A stretch of 64,000 bases of DNA from Gracilibacillus sp. YIM 98692 (GCF_010993965.1 NZ_WIXM01000013.1:25846-89845); one strand, 5' to 3'. Counted from the first letter of the stretch, positions 37,269-45,775 are shown. The notes: generated from the sequence alone by a model not told the origin. Numbers and translations are program-made.

Positions 37269-37295
37269 CTACTATGATAGATAGGAGGAGAAACT

Positions 37296-37877
37296 ATGAA
37301 TTCACAGAGGTTGTCTGAAAATAAGCAATTTTACCACTATCAAGAACCTAAACTTACAGAGTATTTAAGCGAAATGATTACTCGGTCCATTCCGTATGAG
37401 AATCATCACGTTGTTGTCATTTGTATCGGTACTGATCGATCTACAGGCGATTCTTTAGGCCCTCTCACCGGAACACTCCTTTCTGAAAATAACCATTCCA
37501 ACATGACGATATACGGAACATTAGCTAACCCAGTCCACGCTGTTAACCTTCAAGAAAAAATAAAAGAGATTCATACTACTTACAAAAAACCTTACATTAT
37601 TGCAATAGATGCTTGCCTGGGGAAAATGAAAAATGTCGGTTTCATTATGGCTGCGGCAGGCCCTTTAAGCCCGGGCAAGGCATTAAAAAAGGATCTATCA
37701 AAGGTAGGGGATATGCACATTACAGGTATAGTAAATGTAGGAGGGTTTATGGAGTATCTTGTTTTACAAAATACAAGATTACATACAGTCATGGAAATGG
37801 CCAAAAAAATGGCGGAAATCTTACATCAAGTAGATATTCGGCTATCTAATAGAGAGAATAAAAAAGTTATAAATTAA
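37296..37877 (+). CDS. yyaC: Sporulation protein YyaC family
   Basis: YyaC proteins resemble the spore protease GPR/HybD fold and are made in the forespore; their exact role is unclear. The family pattern VVICIGTDRSTGDSLGPLTG and YIIAIDACLGKMKNVGFI and a GMHITGIVNVGGFMEYLVLQNTR-like region are present (here VGDMHITGIVNVGG). The 193-residue length is normal. AGGAGGAG precedes the ATG. It marks the host as a spore former and sits next to larC2. Confidence 0.88.
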   Translation: MNSQRLSENKQFYHYQEPKLTEYLSEMITRSIPYENHHVVVICIGTDRSTGDSLGPLTGTLLSENNHSNMTIYGTLANPVHAVNLQEKIKEIHTTYKKPYIIAIDACLGKMKNVGFIMAAAGPLSPGKALKKDLSKVGDMHITGIVNVGGFMEYLVLQNTRLHTVMEMAKKMAEILHQVDIRLSNRENKKVIN

Positions 37878-38004
37878 ATTTTACTTAATTGTTTAAAGAT
37901 GCGAGTTATTGTAAAGCTACTGATTTATCTTCAGACGAGTGCATCCCCCATTAGGTTATGTTAAAATATTCACAAAAATGCGAGACGAGCTGAGGTGAAT
38001 AGAG

Positions 38005-38478
38005 ATGGTGATGCATCCTCCAGATCAGGAGCATACAGATGATCAAATGATAAAGGTCGAAGTGAATTTAGATGATACACCTGGGGAATGGCTTGGTTAT
38101 GTAATGGACAAGTTGTTTGAAGCTGGGGCAAATGATGTATATTATACACCGATTTATATGAAGAAAAATCGTCCAGCAGTACAGTTGCAGCTTCTTTGTA
38201 GTAAGAATCATTTAGAAAAGATGAAAGAGATTTTACTATTAGAAACAACAACGTTAGGGATTCGTTATTATCCTCTTTCAGTTTATCGAATGGAACGTCG
38301 AATGCGAACGGTGGATACCAAATGGGGCACGATAACAGTCAAGGAAGGATTGTTAGAGGGGGAAGTGGTCAAAGTTTCTCCTGAATATGAGGATTGTCGC
38401 ATGCTAGCAGAAAAACATCAGGTTCCACTAAAGCAGATTTATGAAACAGTGTGGGGCTTATTAGGTAACGCTTACTAA
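38005..38478 (+). CDS. larC2: LarC C-terminal half (LarC2)
   Basis: This 157-residue protein matches the C-terminal domain of the nickel insertion protein LarC: IKVEVNLDDTPGEWLGYVMD, LFEAGANDVYYTPIYMKKNRP and KWGTITVKEGLLEG...SPEYEDCRMLAEKH. It lacks any N-terminal domain; that domain is encoded separately at 20608. In Lactiplantibacillus plantarum larC1 and larC2 overlap and a programmed frameshift joins them, and most other bacteria have one fused gene. Here each half has its own start and GAGGTGA-type ribosome binding site, and about 16.7 kb lies between. The two would have to assemble after translation. Confidence 0.9.
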   Translation: MVMHPPDQEHTDDQMIKVEVNLDDTPGEWLGYVMDKLFEAGANDVYYTPIYMKKNRPAVQLQLLCSKNHLEKMKEILLLETTTLGIRYYPLSVYRMERRMRTVDTKWGTITVKEGLLEGEVVKVSPEYEDCRMLAEKHQVPLKQIYETVWGLLGNAY

Positions 38479-38514
38479 TCATAAGTTTATCATAGTATGT
38501 TCATATTTTAGATA

Positions 38515-38568
38515 AAAAGCACCCCGAATAGAGAAGGCACATAAAGGCTTATCTATTAGGTGCTTTTA
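38515..38568. terminator. Hairpin between larC2 and the minus-strand genes
   Basis: AAAAGCACC and GGTGCTTTTA arms enclose about 35 bases. The T-rich 3' side suits termination of larC2. Confidence 0.5.
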
Positions 38569-38601
38569 TGGATTGCTAGAGGTTAAAATAATACTTTGAA
38601 T

Positions 38602-38958
38602 TTAAGTATCTAATGTTAATTCGATGATATATTCACCACGGTCGGTTTTTAAAGAAAATTGAGAATTATGGTAAGTGTATTGAGTGGAGTCTTCTAACGG
38701 TATTTCATAATAGTCTGACGGTAGAGGCTTGTATTGGTTGTCATCTGTTAAAGTTTTGCCAGAACCATTTAATTGTAAGGTATGCATCGGTTCATAACCA
38801 TCCAACCTTCTTGTATCCTTAGAATAAGATATAGAGTCCAACTCTAGGATGGCTTGATCATAATCCTGGAGCTCTTGCTTTGAAATTTTAATGGTTTCTC
38901 CATTCCATTGCTGTAACAATTGATTAAATTCTTCGACAGATAAATGCTGACTTGTCAT
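38602..38958 (-). CDS. Small protein of unknown function
   Basis: I do not recognise a family in this 118-residue acidic protein. It begins MTSQHLSVEEFNQLLQQW and has no membrane helix or signal peptide. The frame is open to 39063, but GGAGGAGGG precedes the ATG at 38958. It is downstream of a lipoprotein gene on the same strand with about 110 bases between, so the two could be linked. Confidence 0.65.
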   Translation of the reverse strand: MTSQHLSVEEFNQLLQQWNGETIKISKQELQDYDQAILELDSISYSKDTRRLDGYEPMHTLQLNGSGKTLTDDNQYKPLPSDYYEIPLEDSTQYTYHNSQFSLKTDRGEYIIELTLDT

Positions 38959-39067
38959 GATTATCCCTCCTCCTATCGTTAGGCTATCCCAAAAATTTTT
39001 AATCATGCAGGAAAAGATTTTAACGGGAGATATAGTTACATTGGTCGGATAAAAGTTAAGCATGGCA

Positions 39068-39631
39068 TCATTCCACTACCTTAAATTCTACTGTTCCTTC
39101 CATAAGAAACTCTGTTTGCTCTTCCTTATTATTCTGTGTAAAAAATTCAGCAATCCCTTTTATTTCATAAAAACCAATAGGAAATCCATTGTTTAAAAAG
39201 TCCTTCATAAAAGCTATATAATCTTCATTGTCTTCAGAACCGTACCCACCGCTTTTCGTATACTTTTCACGCAGTGGTTCCCCTTTTTTTAATACCGTAT
39301 GAAGCAGAGGTTCATTCATCGCATACCCAATCACATAATCACGCGTTTTCTCTTCTACATGGAAGATAAATGGTGAAGCTGCATGGTAAATCGTCATCTC
39401 CTCTTGATCGCCAACATACTCTAATTCAGCATATAAGTCTATATCACTTCCAACCGTGTAGCTCTTTTTTTCTGTCACTAACCGATATATAAAGGGTCCT
39501 TTTTCTACTTCAACAGACGTGTCTTCTACTGTAAATTGCTCCAGCTCATCTGACGTCTGTGCATTATTACCACTCGAACCACAGCCTAACAAGAAAAGCA
39601 TAATGCTAATCGACACAAGTAATCTTCTCAT
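39068..39631 (-). CDS. Lipoprotein of unknown function
   Basis: A short signal peptide ends in the lipobox LFLLGCGSS (Cys about 17), followed by a 170-residue extracellular domain rich in acidic residues and beta-strand patterns. The domain is not recognised. An upstream ATG at 39646 overlaps GAGGAGGGAG, so the ATG at 39631 is the better start. It is anchored on the outer face of the membrane. Confidence 0.75.
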   Translation of the reverse strand: MRRLLVSISIMLFLLGCGSSGNNAQTSDELEQFTVEDTSVEVEKGPFIYRLVTEKKSYTVGSDIDLYAELEYVGDQEEMTIYHAASPFIFHVEEKTRDYVIGYAMNEPLLHTVLKKGEPLREKYTKSGGYGSEDNEDYIAFMKDFLNNGFPIGFYEIKGIAEFFTQNNKEEQTEFLMEGTVEFKVVE

Positions 39632-39686
39632 AAACTCCCTCCTCATCTCTGATTAGTCGATATTTATGGGGAAAAGTTTCAGCAAC

Positions 39687-40676
39687 TTAATGAGCTGGTG
39701 CTGGTCCACATGTATGACGCTCAGTTAAGGTTGGGAAAAGCTTATGAACTTGTGCTGTTTCTTCGTCAGTCTCGATGCGTTTAATAATGGCATGCACAAT
39801 CTCTTCTGCTAAAATTTGCACAGGTACACCTATACAAGTCATGGGAATTTCCGTTGTTTCCATTTGTGGAATATTATCATAGCTAATAAGTGATATCTCT
39901 TCAGGGATCTGGAAATCCTTTTCCTGTAACGCTCTTAATATTCCGTTGCTAATATCATAACTACCCCCAATAACGGCGGTAGGTTTATTTTTACTGCTTA
40001 AGACTTTCTCCACAGCAGTATATCCATCAAACCAATCTAACCCCGCTGTATCGATCGTAAGTGTTTCTTTATCTAGACCATGCTGTTCCATCGCATTTTG
40101 ATAGCCTTCTACTTTTTCTAATTGTAACGTATCTTCTGTATCAATATGCCCCACATAAGCAATCTTTTCATGGCCAAGCTTGTGTAAATATCCAACAGCT
40201 TGATGCATCGAATCCTCATGGTTAGCATCAATAATAGGATAGGACGGTTCAGCATTACCGGAAACACCATATGCTACAATTGGGATATTCTCCTGAGTAA
40301 TTGCTGTGCTATTTGTTTCCTCAAAGACAATCATGCCATCGACTTGAAACTTCTTAAACGTATCCATAGCTGTTTCGTGTGTGTCAACAGATAGAATCAT
40401 GGAATAAGGAGTTTCTTCAAATGCTTTGCTAATATTAGTAACAAGAGTAGCAAGCACAATTCTTTCAATGGTAGGCCAAATTAAGCCAATTACTTCTGTC
40501 TTCTTTCGTACCAATTGCTTTGCAGCTAAATTAGGTTCATATCCCATTTCTTTTGCTGTTCTTAAAATTTTCCTTTTTGTCATTTCTTTGACAAGAGGAC
40601 TGTCATTTAATGCCTTGGAAACAGTGGAATAGCTTACCCCAGCAACTTTTGCAATATCTTTTATTGTAACTGTCAT
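39687..40676 (-). CDS. LacI-family repressor, probable regulator of hexuronate genes
   Basis: This is a 329-residue LacI regulator with helix-turn-helix MTVTIKDIAKVAGVSYSTV at the very N-terminus, the hinge helix segment NLAAKQLVRKKT and a sugar-binding domain. The frame is open to 40790, but AAGGTGATG places the start at the ATG at 40676. It is divergent from uxaE-uxaC, with a perfect LacI-style palindrome between them. It is therefore likely to be the KdgR/ExuR-type repressor of galacturonate use; that role is inferred from position. Confidence 0.85.
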   Translation of the reverse strand: MTVTIKDIAKVAGVSYSTVSKALNDSPLVKEMTKRKILRTAKEMGYEPNLAAKQLVRKKTEVIGLIWPTIERIVLATLVTNISKAFEETPYSMILSVDTHETAMDTFKKFQVDGMIVFEETNSTAITQENIPIVAYGVSGNAEPSYPIIDANHEDSMHQAVGYLHKLGHEKIAYVGHIDTEDTLQLEKVEGYQNAMEQHGLDKETLTIDTAGLDWFDGYTAVEKVLSSKNKPTAVIGGSYDISNGILRALQEKDFQIPEEISLISYDNIPQMETTEIPMTCIGVPVQILAEEIVHAIIKRIETDEETAQVHKLFPTLTERHTCGPAPAH

Positions 40677-40752
40677 TTGCATCACCTTATACTTTCTAAA
40701 AAAAATATTTGTATTATTGTTGTGTTCTATTTTTAAATAGTATATCATAAAA

Positions 40753-40768
40753 ATAACAACGTTGTTAT
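40753..40768. promoter_or_regulatory. LacI-type operator between the repressor and uxaE
   Basis: ATAACAACGTTGTTAT is a perfect 16-bp palindrome with the central CG usual for LacI-family sites. A related half site, GCAACCGTTAAC, is at 40786-40797. An extended -10 TGATATACT for the repressor gene lies next to it on the minus strand. Confidence 0.7.
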
Positions 40769-40834
40769 AAAATATTATGAAAAATTGCAACCGTTAACAG
40801 ATAAGCGGTATTTTAAAAAGGGAGTGGAGATATA

Positions 40835-42343
40835 GTGGAACAATTTCAAGTAGTGGAACAATTTCAAGCTGTATTGGCAAGTTTAGCAGAAGGAAAAGCA
40901 CCAGAATCAACAGAAGCAGTGACAGTTTATGACAAATCTTTTGAGCAAAAAGATGGTACTAACATCGTAATGGTGAAGGAAGGAACGGAGAAATACTTAG
41001 TAGCAGCTGGACAAGGAGCTCTATTGGAAGCGTTACAAGGGGAAAGCACAGGAGAAGGGAAAGTTTGTAAACTGACTCATGAAAACCGTAAAGTCATCAA
41101 TCAATTTTTTGACTATACAGCTCCGCAAGCATTTGGTACAGAGATTGCTACAATGGGCCTTGGTGATCGACTAGGAATTGCTTCTCCAGGACATATTGAG
41201 ACAGTGAAAGAGAGAAAGGTAAAGCCAATTCTAGCACAGCAAAGTATTCGTGAGCTAACGTTGTTGAATCGTACCATGACCGATATTTTAGATGCTGCAA
41301 GCTTCGCTGTATTCCAAGAAGGATATAAAGATGGTTATGGGGCAGATGCAGACCATATTAAATTGGAAGAGGATATTGAGCATGCTCTAAATTTAGGCTT
41401 TTCATTCCTAACGTTAGATTGTTCAGAACAAATCCGAAATGATGTAGAAGGAGCTACTGCAGCAGATATTAATAAAGAATATGCAGGACTTTCCGATGAT
41501 AAAATAGAATATTATAATAGTCACTATTTAAATAACACTTTCGAAGTAGAAGGATTATCTATCTCTTTTGATGAAGCAAGCCTAGAGAAAAATGTCCTCG
41601 TTTATGGTGAAGCGATTGACTTTATGGAGCATGTGTATAATACGTACATTTCTAAAGCGGATAAAGCAATAGATTTTGAGATTTCGATTGATGAAACAGA
41701 AACAGTAACTTCACCAGAAGCGCACTTTTTCGTAGCAGAGGAATTAAAGCGAAGAGGTGTTAAAGTGCAAAGTTTAGCACCAAGGTTCTGTGGTGAGTTC
41801 CAAAAAGGGATCGATTATATTGGAGACATGGAGCAATTTGAAAAAGAATTACAAGAACACGCTCAAATTGCGAAGTATTTTGGATATAAATTAAGTATCC
41901 ATTCAGGTAGTGATAAGTTCAGTGTATTCCCTATTATTGGAAAATACACAGAAGGATTGTTACACATTAAAACAGCTGGTACGAACTGGTTAGAAGCGGT
42001 ACGCGTTATTGCGCAAGTCAATCCAGATTTATACCGTCGTATGCACGTGCATGCAGAAGAGCATTTTGAAGAAACGCTTAAATATTATCACGTAACACCT
42101 GACTTAGATAGCATTACACCATTAGAAGAGCAGCAAGATAGCGATTTACCAGAATACATGAACAATGATGCAGCTCGTCAATTATTCCACGTAACGTATG
42201 GTATTTTACTTACAGCAAAAGATAACAACGGTAATGACTTATTCCGTACAGAGTTCTTTGATACATTATTAAACAACGAATCAGCTTACCGAAACGCATT
42301 AGTGAAGCATATTGGTCGTCACTTAGACTTATTAGGACTATAA
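40835..42343 (+). CDS. uxaE: Tagaturonate/fructuronate epimerase family protein (UxaE-like)
   Basis: The family converts D-tagaturonate to D-fructuronate, letting galacturonate enter the glucuronate branch without tagaturonate reductase. The assignment rests on overall family resemblance (segments YGADADHIKLEEDIEHAL, VQSLAPRFCGEFQKGIDYIGD and SIHSGSDKFSVFPIIGKYT) and on direct coupling to uxaC. The start region is a near-perfect 18-base tandem duplication of GTGGAACAATTTCAAG (40835 and 40853), giving two alternative GTG starts; the first has the better spacing to GGGAGTGG. It has 502 residues. uxaC follows after 28 bases. Confidence 0.82.
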   Translation: MEQFQVVEQFQAVLASLAEGKAPESTEAVTVYDKSFEQKDGTNIVMVKEGTEKYLVAAGQGALLEALQGESTGEGKVCKLTHENRKVINQFFDYTAPQAFGTEIATMGLGDRLGIASPGHIETVKERKVKPILAQQSIRELTLLNRTMTDILDAASFAVFQEGYKDGYGADADHIKLEEDIEHALNLGFSFLTLDCSEQIRNDVEGATAADINKEYAGLSDDKIEYYNSHYLNNTFEVEGLSISFDEASLEKNVLVYGEAIDFMEHVYNTYISKADKAIDFEISIDETETVTSPEAHFFVAEELKRRGVKVQSLAPRFCGEFQKGIDYIGDMEQFEKELQEHAQIAKYFGYKLSIHSGSDKFSVFPIIGKYTEGLLHIKTAGTNWLEAVRVIAQVNPDLYRRMHVHAEEHFEETLKYYHVTPDLDSITPLEEQQDSDLPEYMNNDAARQLFHVTYGILLTAKDNNGNDLFRTEFFDTLLNNESAYRNALVKHIGRHLDLLGL

Positions 42344-42371
42344 AGATAATTTGAAAAAGGTGGGAGTTAAC

Positions 42372-43775
42372 ATGAAAGCATTTATGGACGAAAATTTTGT
42401 GTTAAATAATGAAACGGCAGAAAAGTTGTATCATCAATACGCCAAAGACTTGCCAATTATAGATTATCACTGCCATTTAAGCCCGCAGGAAATTTATGAA
42501 AATACACAGTTTGAAAATATTACAAAAATTTGGCTGTATGGTGACCATTATAAATGGCGTGCGATGCGAGCGAACGGTGTTGAAGAAAAGTATGTAACAG
42601 GTGATGCTAGTGATTATGATAAGTTTTTAGCTTGGGCAAAAACCGTTCCAATGTTAATCGGTAACCCGCTATATCATTGGACACACCTAGAATTGAAACG
42701 TTATTTTGGTGTGGAAGAACCATTAAATGAAAGTACAGCACCTGCCATTTGGGAAAAAGTGAATGCGCAATTAAATAGTGGAGAGTGGAATGTTCGTGAC
42801 TTTATCGTTAAATCAGGTGTAGAAGTCGTATGTACAACAGACGACCCGACTGATAGTCTAGAATATCATGAAAAAATCAAAGCAGATGAAAACTTTGATG
42901 TGAAAGTTCTGCCAAGCTATCGCCCAGATAAAGGATTAGAAATCAACCGAGATGGATTTATTGATTGGGTAAGCAAACTACAAGACGTATCCGGTGTTTC
43001 GATTCAATCCTATGATGATTTCTTGCAAGCACTAGCAAAGCGTGTTGATTTCTTCCATGAGGTGGGAGGTCGTGTATCTGATCATGCCCTAGATACAATG
43101 ATGTATCAAGAAGCAACTGAGGAAGAGGTATCATCTATTTTCCAAAAAGCGTTAAGCGGAGAAAAAGTTTCATTAGATGAAGAGCAAAAATATAAATCCT
43201 ATACCCTAACCTTCTTAGGGCAGCAATATCATGCAAAAGGTTGGGCGATGCAGTATCATATTAATGCGCACCGTAATAACAACTCACGTATGTTTGCAGA
43301 GCTAGGACCTGACACAGGCTTTGATTCGATGAATGATGAATTGCTCGCAAAACCGTTGGTGAAATTGTTAGATTCATTAGATCAAGCAGACGCTTTACCG
43401 AAAACCATTCTATACTCCTTAAACCCTCGTGATAATGTAACAATCGCGACCATAATTGGTAGTTTCCAGGGTGGAGGAGTAGCCGGTAAAATGCAATTCG
43501 GTACCGCTTGGTGGTTTAATGATACAAAGCTAGGTATGATTAATCAAATGGAGACATTAGCAGACATTGGTGTATTCAGTCAGTTTATTGGTATGTTAAC
43601 AGACTCCCGAAGCTTCTTGTCTTACACTCGACATGAGTATTTCCGTCGCATTATGTGTAACTTAATTGGTGAATGGGTAGAGAATGGGGAATACCCAAAC
43701 GATGAAGAGACTCTTGCCAAAATAGTACAAAACATTTCTTATTACAATGCAAAAGAATACTTTCAGTTTTCATAA
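42372..43775 (+). CDS. uxaC: Glucuronate/galacturonate isomerase
   Basis: UxaC interconverts D-galacturonate and D-tagaturonate and also D-glucuronate and D-fructuronate. It is an amidohydrolase-fold enzyme; the metal motif IIDYHCHLSPQEI lies near residue 30 and the family segments WTHLELKRYFG and YTRHEYFRRIMCNLIG are present. AGGTGGGAG precedes the ATG at 42372; the in-frame TTG at 42351 lies before that site and is rejected. With uxaE it converts galacturonate to fructuronate. UxuA and UxuB are not in the window. Confidence 0.94.
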   Translation: MKAFMDENFVLNNETAEKLYHQYAKDLPIIDYHCHLSPQEIYENTQFENITKIWLYGDHYKWRAMRANGVEEKYVTGDASDYDKFLAWAKTVPMLIGNPLYHWTHLELKRYFGVEEPLNESTAPAIWEKVNAQLNSGEWNVRDFIVKSGVEVVCTTDDPTDSLEYHEKIKADENFDVKVLPSYRPDKGLEINRDGFIDWVSKLQDVSGVSIQSYDDFLQALAKRVDFFHEVGGRVSDHALDTMMYQEATEEEVSSIFQKALSGEKVSLDEEQKYKSYTLTFLGQQYHAKGWAMQYHINAHRNNNSRMFAELGPDTGFDSMNDELLAKPLVKLLDSLDQADALPKTILYSLNPRDNVTIATIIGSFQGGGVAGKMQFGTAWWFNDTKLGMINQMETLADIGVFSQFIGMLTDSRSFLSYTRHEYFRRIMCNLIGEWVENGEYPNDEETLAKIVQNISYYNAKEYFQFS

Positions 43776-43782
43776 GAAATAA

Positions 43783-43815
43783 AAAAGGTTGGCGTTGAAC
43801 GCCAACCTTTTTTAA
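43783..43815. terminator. Bidirectional terminator after uxaC
   Basis: A perfect 14-bp stem AAAAGGTTGGCGTT/AACGCCAACCTTTT with a single-base loop and T/A runs on both sides. Confidence 0.88.
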
Positions 43816-43846
43816 CGGACAAAAATATAGAGGTAAACGATAAACA

Positions 43847-43953
43847 GGCCACAATTAAGACAAATAGAGCCATAATTGTTTTGAAATGGGCCACTTTTTT
43901 CAAGAAACAGGGCACTTTTTTGCACAAACGGGTCACTATTCATGGAATGTGCC
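43847..43953. repeat. Degenerate 20-22 base tandem repeats, possible IS21-family end remnant
   Basis: Units starting AGGCCAC (43847), GAGCCAT (43867), GGGCCAC (43888), GGGCAC (43910) and GGGTCAC (43930) recur every 20-22 bases, most followed by a T-rich or A-rich stretch. Such multiple GGGTCACTTTT-like repeats occur at IS21-family ends. There is no istA/istB gene nearby. Confidence 0.45.
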
Positions 43954-43958
43954 CAGCT

Positions 43959-44360
43959 TTATCCTTCCATAACCTTCACATGGAATTTTCGGGAGCGAGG
44001 CCCATCAAATTCACAAAAGTAAATCCCTTGCCATGTACCAAGTAAGAGATTACCGTTAGAAATTATTATTGTTTGGTTATGTCCGACCGTACTCACTTTT
44101 AGATGTGAGGCCGTATTTCCTTCCATATGTAAATCTTTCGGATGATCCCAAGGAAAAACTTCATCAAGTCTTCTTAAAAAGTCTGTTTTTACATCCGGGT
44201 CTGCATTTTCATTGACGGTAATACCAGCTGTTGTATGTAAGGACGATACGATGGCGACCCCGTTAATTACACCTTGCTCACGTATGAAACTTGCTACATC
44301 GCGAGTAATATCAATCATTTCATCATGTTGATTCGTCCGAAGGTTAAATGTTCTTTCCAT
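43959..44360 (-). CDS. yjbQ: YjbQ/UPF0047 family protein
   Basis: This is a small single-domain protein of 133 residues of the YjbQ family, which has been linked to thiamin phosphate synthase activity in vitro. Conserved parts are [32 protein letters not shown] and [26 protein letters not shown] places the start at the ATG at 44360 rather than the upstream GTG. It is a single-gene unit. Confidence 0.9.
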   Translation of the reverse strand: MERTFNLRTNQHDEMIDITRDVASFIREQGVINGVAIVSSLHTTAGITVNENADPDVKTDFLRRLDEVFPWDHPKDLHMEGNTASHLKVSTVGHNQTIIISNGNLLLGTWQGIYFCEFDGPRSRKFHVKVMEG

Positions 44361-44466
44361 ATTTATCACCTTTTTTCAAAAAATTTTGTCTATTATTATT
44401 CTACTAAAAATCGTATCTATGTTAAAATTTTTAAGTAGGTAGAAACGAGGAAAGGAAGCGATATAA

Positions 44467-44844
44467 ATGGTAAAAGCAATACATACTAATCAAGCACCAC
44501 AAGCGATTGGTCCTTATTCTCAAGCGATTGATTTGGGAGACTTAGTATTCGTATCAGGTCAAATTCCGCTAAATCCAGAAACAATGGAAGTAGTAGAAGG
44601 GGATATTATAGCACAAACAGACCAAGTCATGAAAAATTTACAAGCTATCTTAGATAAAGCGGGTCTTACCTTCGCTAATGTAGCAAAATTCACGATATAC
44701 ATTATCAATATGGATGATTTTGCCACCATTAATGAAGCATATGCAAAATATTTACAAGAGCCATATCCTGCACGTGCTACGGTGGAGGTAAGCAAGCTTC
44801 CAAAAGGCGTAGGCGTAGAAATGGATGTTATTGCAAAAAAATAA
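44467..44844 (+). CDS. ridA: RidA family enamine/imine deaminase
   Basis: RidA hydrolyses reactive 2-aminoacrylate and related enamines released by PLP enzymes. The 125-residue protein shows AIGPYSQAI, VFVSGQIPLNP and the substrate Arg in PYPARATVEVSKLPKGVGVEMDVIA. GGAAAGGAAG precedes the ATG. It is a separate housekeeping gene between yjbQ and a TetR regulator. Confidence 0.95.
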   Translation: MVKAIHTNQAPQAIGPYSQAIDLGDLVFVSGQIPLNPETMEVVEGDIIAQTDQVMKNLQAILDKAGLTFANVAKFTIYIINMDDFATINEAYAKYLQEPYPARATVEVSKLPKGVGVEMDVIAKK

Positions 44845-44873
44845 GAAAGTGGTGTCATTGCACCCAAATTAAA

Positions 44874-44902
44874 TTGAAAAAAAGCCAAGCTACTGATAAT
44901 AT
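44874..44902 (+). promoter_or_regulatory. Sigma-A promoter of the TetR gene
   Basis: TTGAAA (44874-44879), 17-base spacer ending in TGA and TAATAT (44897-44902). Confidence 0.7.
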
Positions 44903-44937
44903 TAGGAAAAAACGTACTTACAAATGAGGGAATAAGC

Positions 44938-45480
44938 ATGCCAAGAGAATCGAAGCGGCATAAAATTTTAGAAGCGGCAGCCTTAATCGTTAAAGAGAAG
45001 GGCAGCGATGCTTTGACTTTAAATGCTGTAGCAGAGCGTGCCAAAGTCAGTAAGGGCGGGCTTTTATATCATTTTTCCACGAAGGAATCTTTAGTGGAGG
45101 GATTGGTTCAGCACATGAATGAGATCTATCGCTACAATGTGGAAGAGCTCGTGGAAAAAGATGAAAAGGACCAAGGAAAATGGGCACGATCATTTATCCA
45201 TGTCATGCATGACAAAAGTGTGGAAAATGAAACGATCAGTGCAGGGATGTTAGCTGCGCAAGGGATGAATCCAAAGCTCTTAAAGCCGTTGCAGGATACA
45301 TATGCAGACTGGCAGAATAACATTGAGCACGATGGAATTGACCATGTGGATGCAACAATTCTGCGTCTAGCTGTGGACGGGCTTTGGTTATCGGAAATCT
45401 TTGGTCTTGGCCCATTAAATCCGAGCCTTAGAAAAAAAGTATTGGAACGGTTAACAGACCAAACGTATCCAGACGAATAA
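44938..45480 (+). CDS. TetR-family transcriptional regulator
   Basis: This 180-residue TetR regulator has an N-terminal helix-turn-helix (about residues 8-55, with LNAVAERAKVSKGGLLYHFSTKESL) and a C-terminal ligand domain. The SKGGLLYHF variant is shared with regulators of acyl or quaternary amine metabolism, so it could control the carnitine locus that starts 300 bases downstream; no operator before its own gene resembles the carnitine sites, so this stays open. A strong terminator follows. Confidence 0.88.
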   Translation: MPRESKRHKILEAAALIVKEKGSDALTLNAVAERAKVSKGGLLYHFSTKESLVEGLVQHMNEIYRYNVEELVEKDEKDQGKWARSFIHVMHDKSVENETISAGMLAAQGMNPKLLKPLQDTYADWQNNIEHDGIDHVDATILRLAVDGLWLSEIFGLGPLNPSLRKKVLERLTDQTYPDE

Positions 45481-45483
45481 ATG

Positions 45484-45526
45484 AAAAAAAGTCACCAGAT
45501 CTTCAGAGGAACTGGTGACTTTTTTT
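45484..45526. terminator. Bidirectional terminator after the TetR gene
   Basis: A 15-bp perfect stem AAAAAAAGTCACCAG/CTGGTGACTTTTTTT with a 13-base loop. Confidence 0.9.
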
Positions 45527-45544
45527 ACCTTATCAGAATTTTTA

Positions 45545-45648
45545 TCGTGTTACAGGTGAAGTCAATTCGACGTAGATACCACGATGAGGAAGATAGATAA
45601 GTGCAACTACGTCTTTAACTTCGCCAAAGATTCGTCCATCGACGAGTT
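45545..45648 (-). repeat. Interspersed repeat family 1, reversed copy
   Basis: The reverse complement matches the unit at 4814-4921 along GGCGAAGTTAAAGACGTAGT, ACCACGAT... and the CTGTAACACG end. It is joined directly to a different hairpin element. Confidence 0.7.
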
Positions 45649-45663
45649 TACGCTTCGCTGTCT

Positions 45664-45775
45664 AGCTCCAGCGCCTACCCCCTCGAGGTCTTAAGTCGAG
45701 TCTCTTTGTGGCAAAAAAGCACCACATAGGGGCTCGACTTAAGCTTGTCGGGGGTGACCAAGGCGCTTGCGCTTT
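45664..45775. repeat. Long imperfect hairpin element (AGCGCC...GGCGCT)
   Basis: The arms AGCGCCT-CCCCCTCGAGGTCTTAAGTCGAG and their near complement fold into a stem of about 50 bases with a GTGGcaaaaaagcaCCAC tip. Elements starting GTCTAGCTCCAGCGCC are widespread interspersed repeats in Bacillaceae. It lies just past the 3' end of the minus-strand carnitine genes. Confidence 0.7.

Noticed and set aside
44559..45044. 161-codon minus-strand ORF over ridA and the TetR start
   Set aside because: It is antisense to two well-supported genes and has no ribosome binding site; it is a frame shadow.
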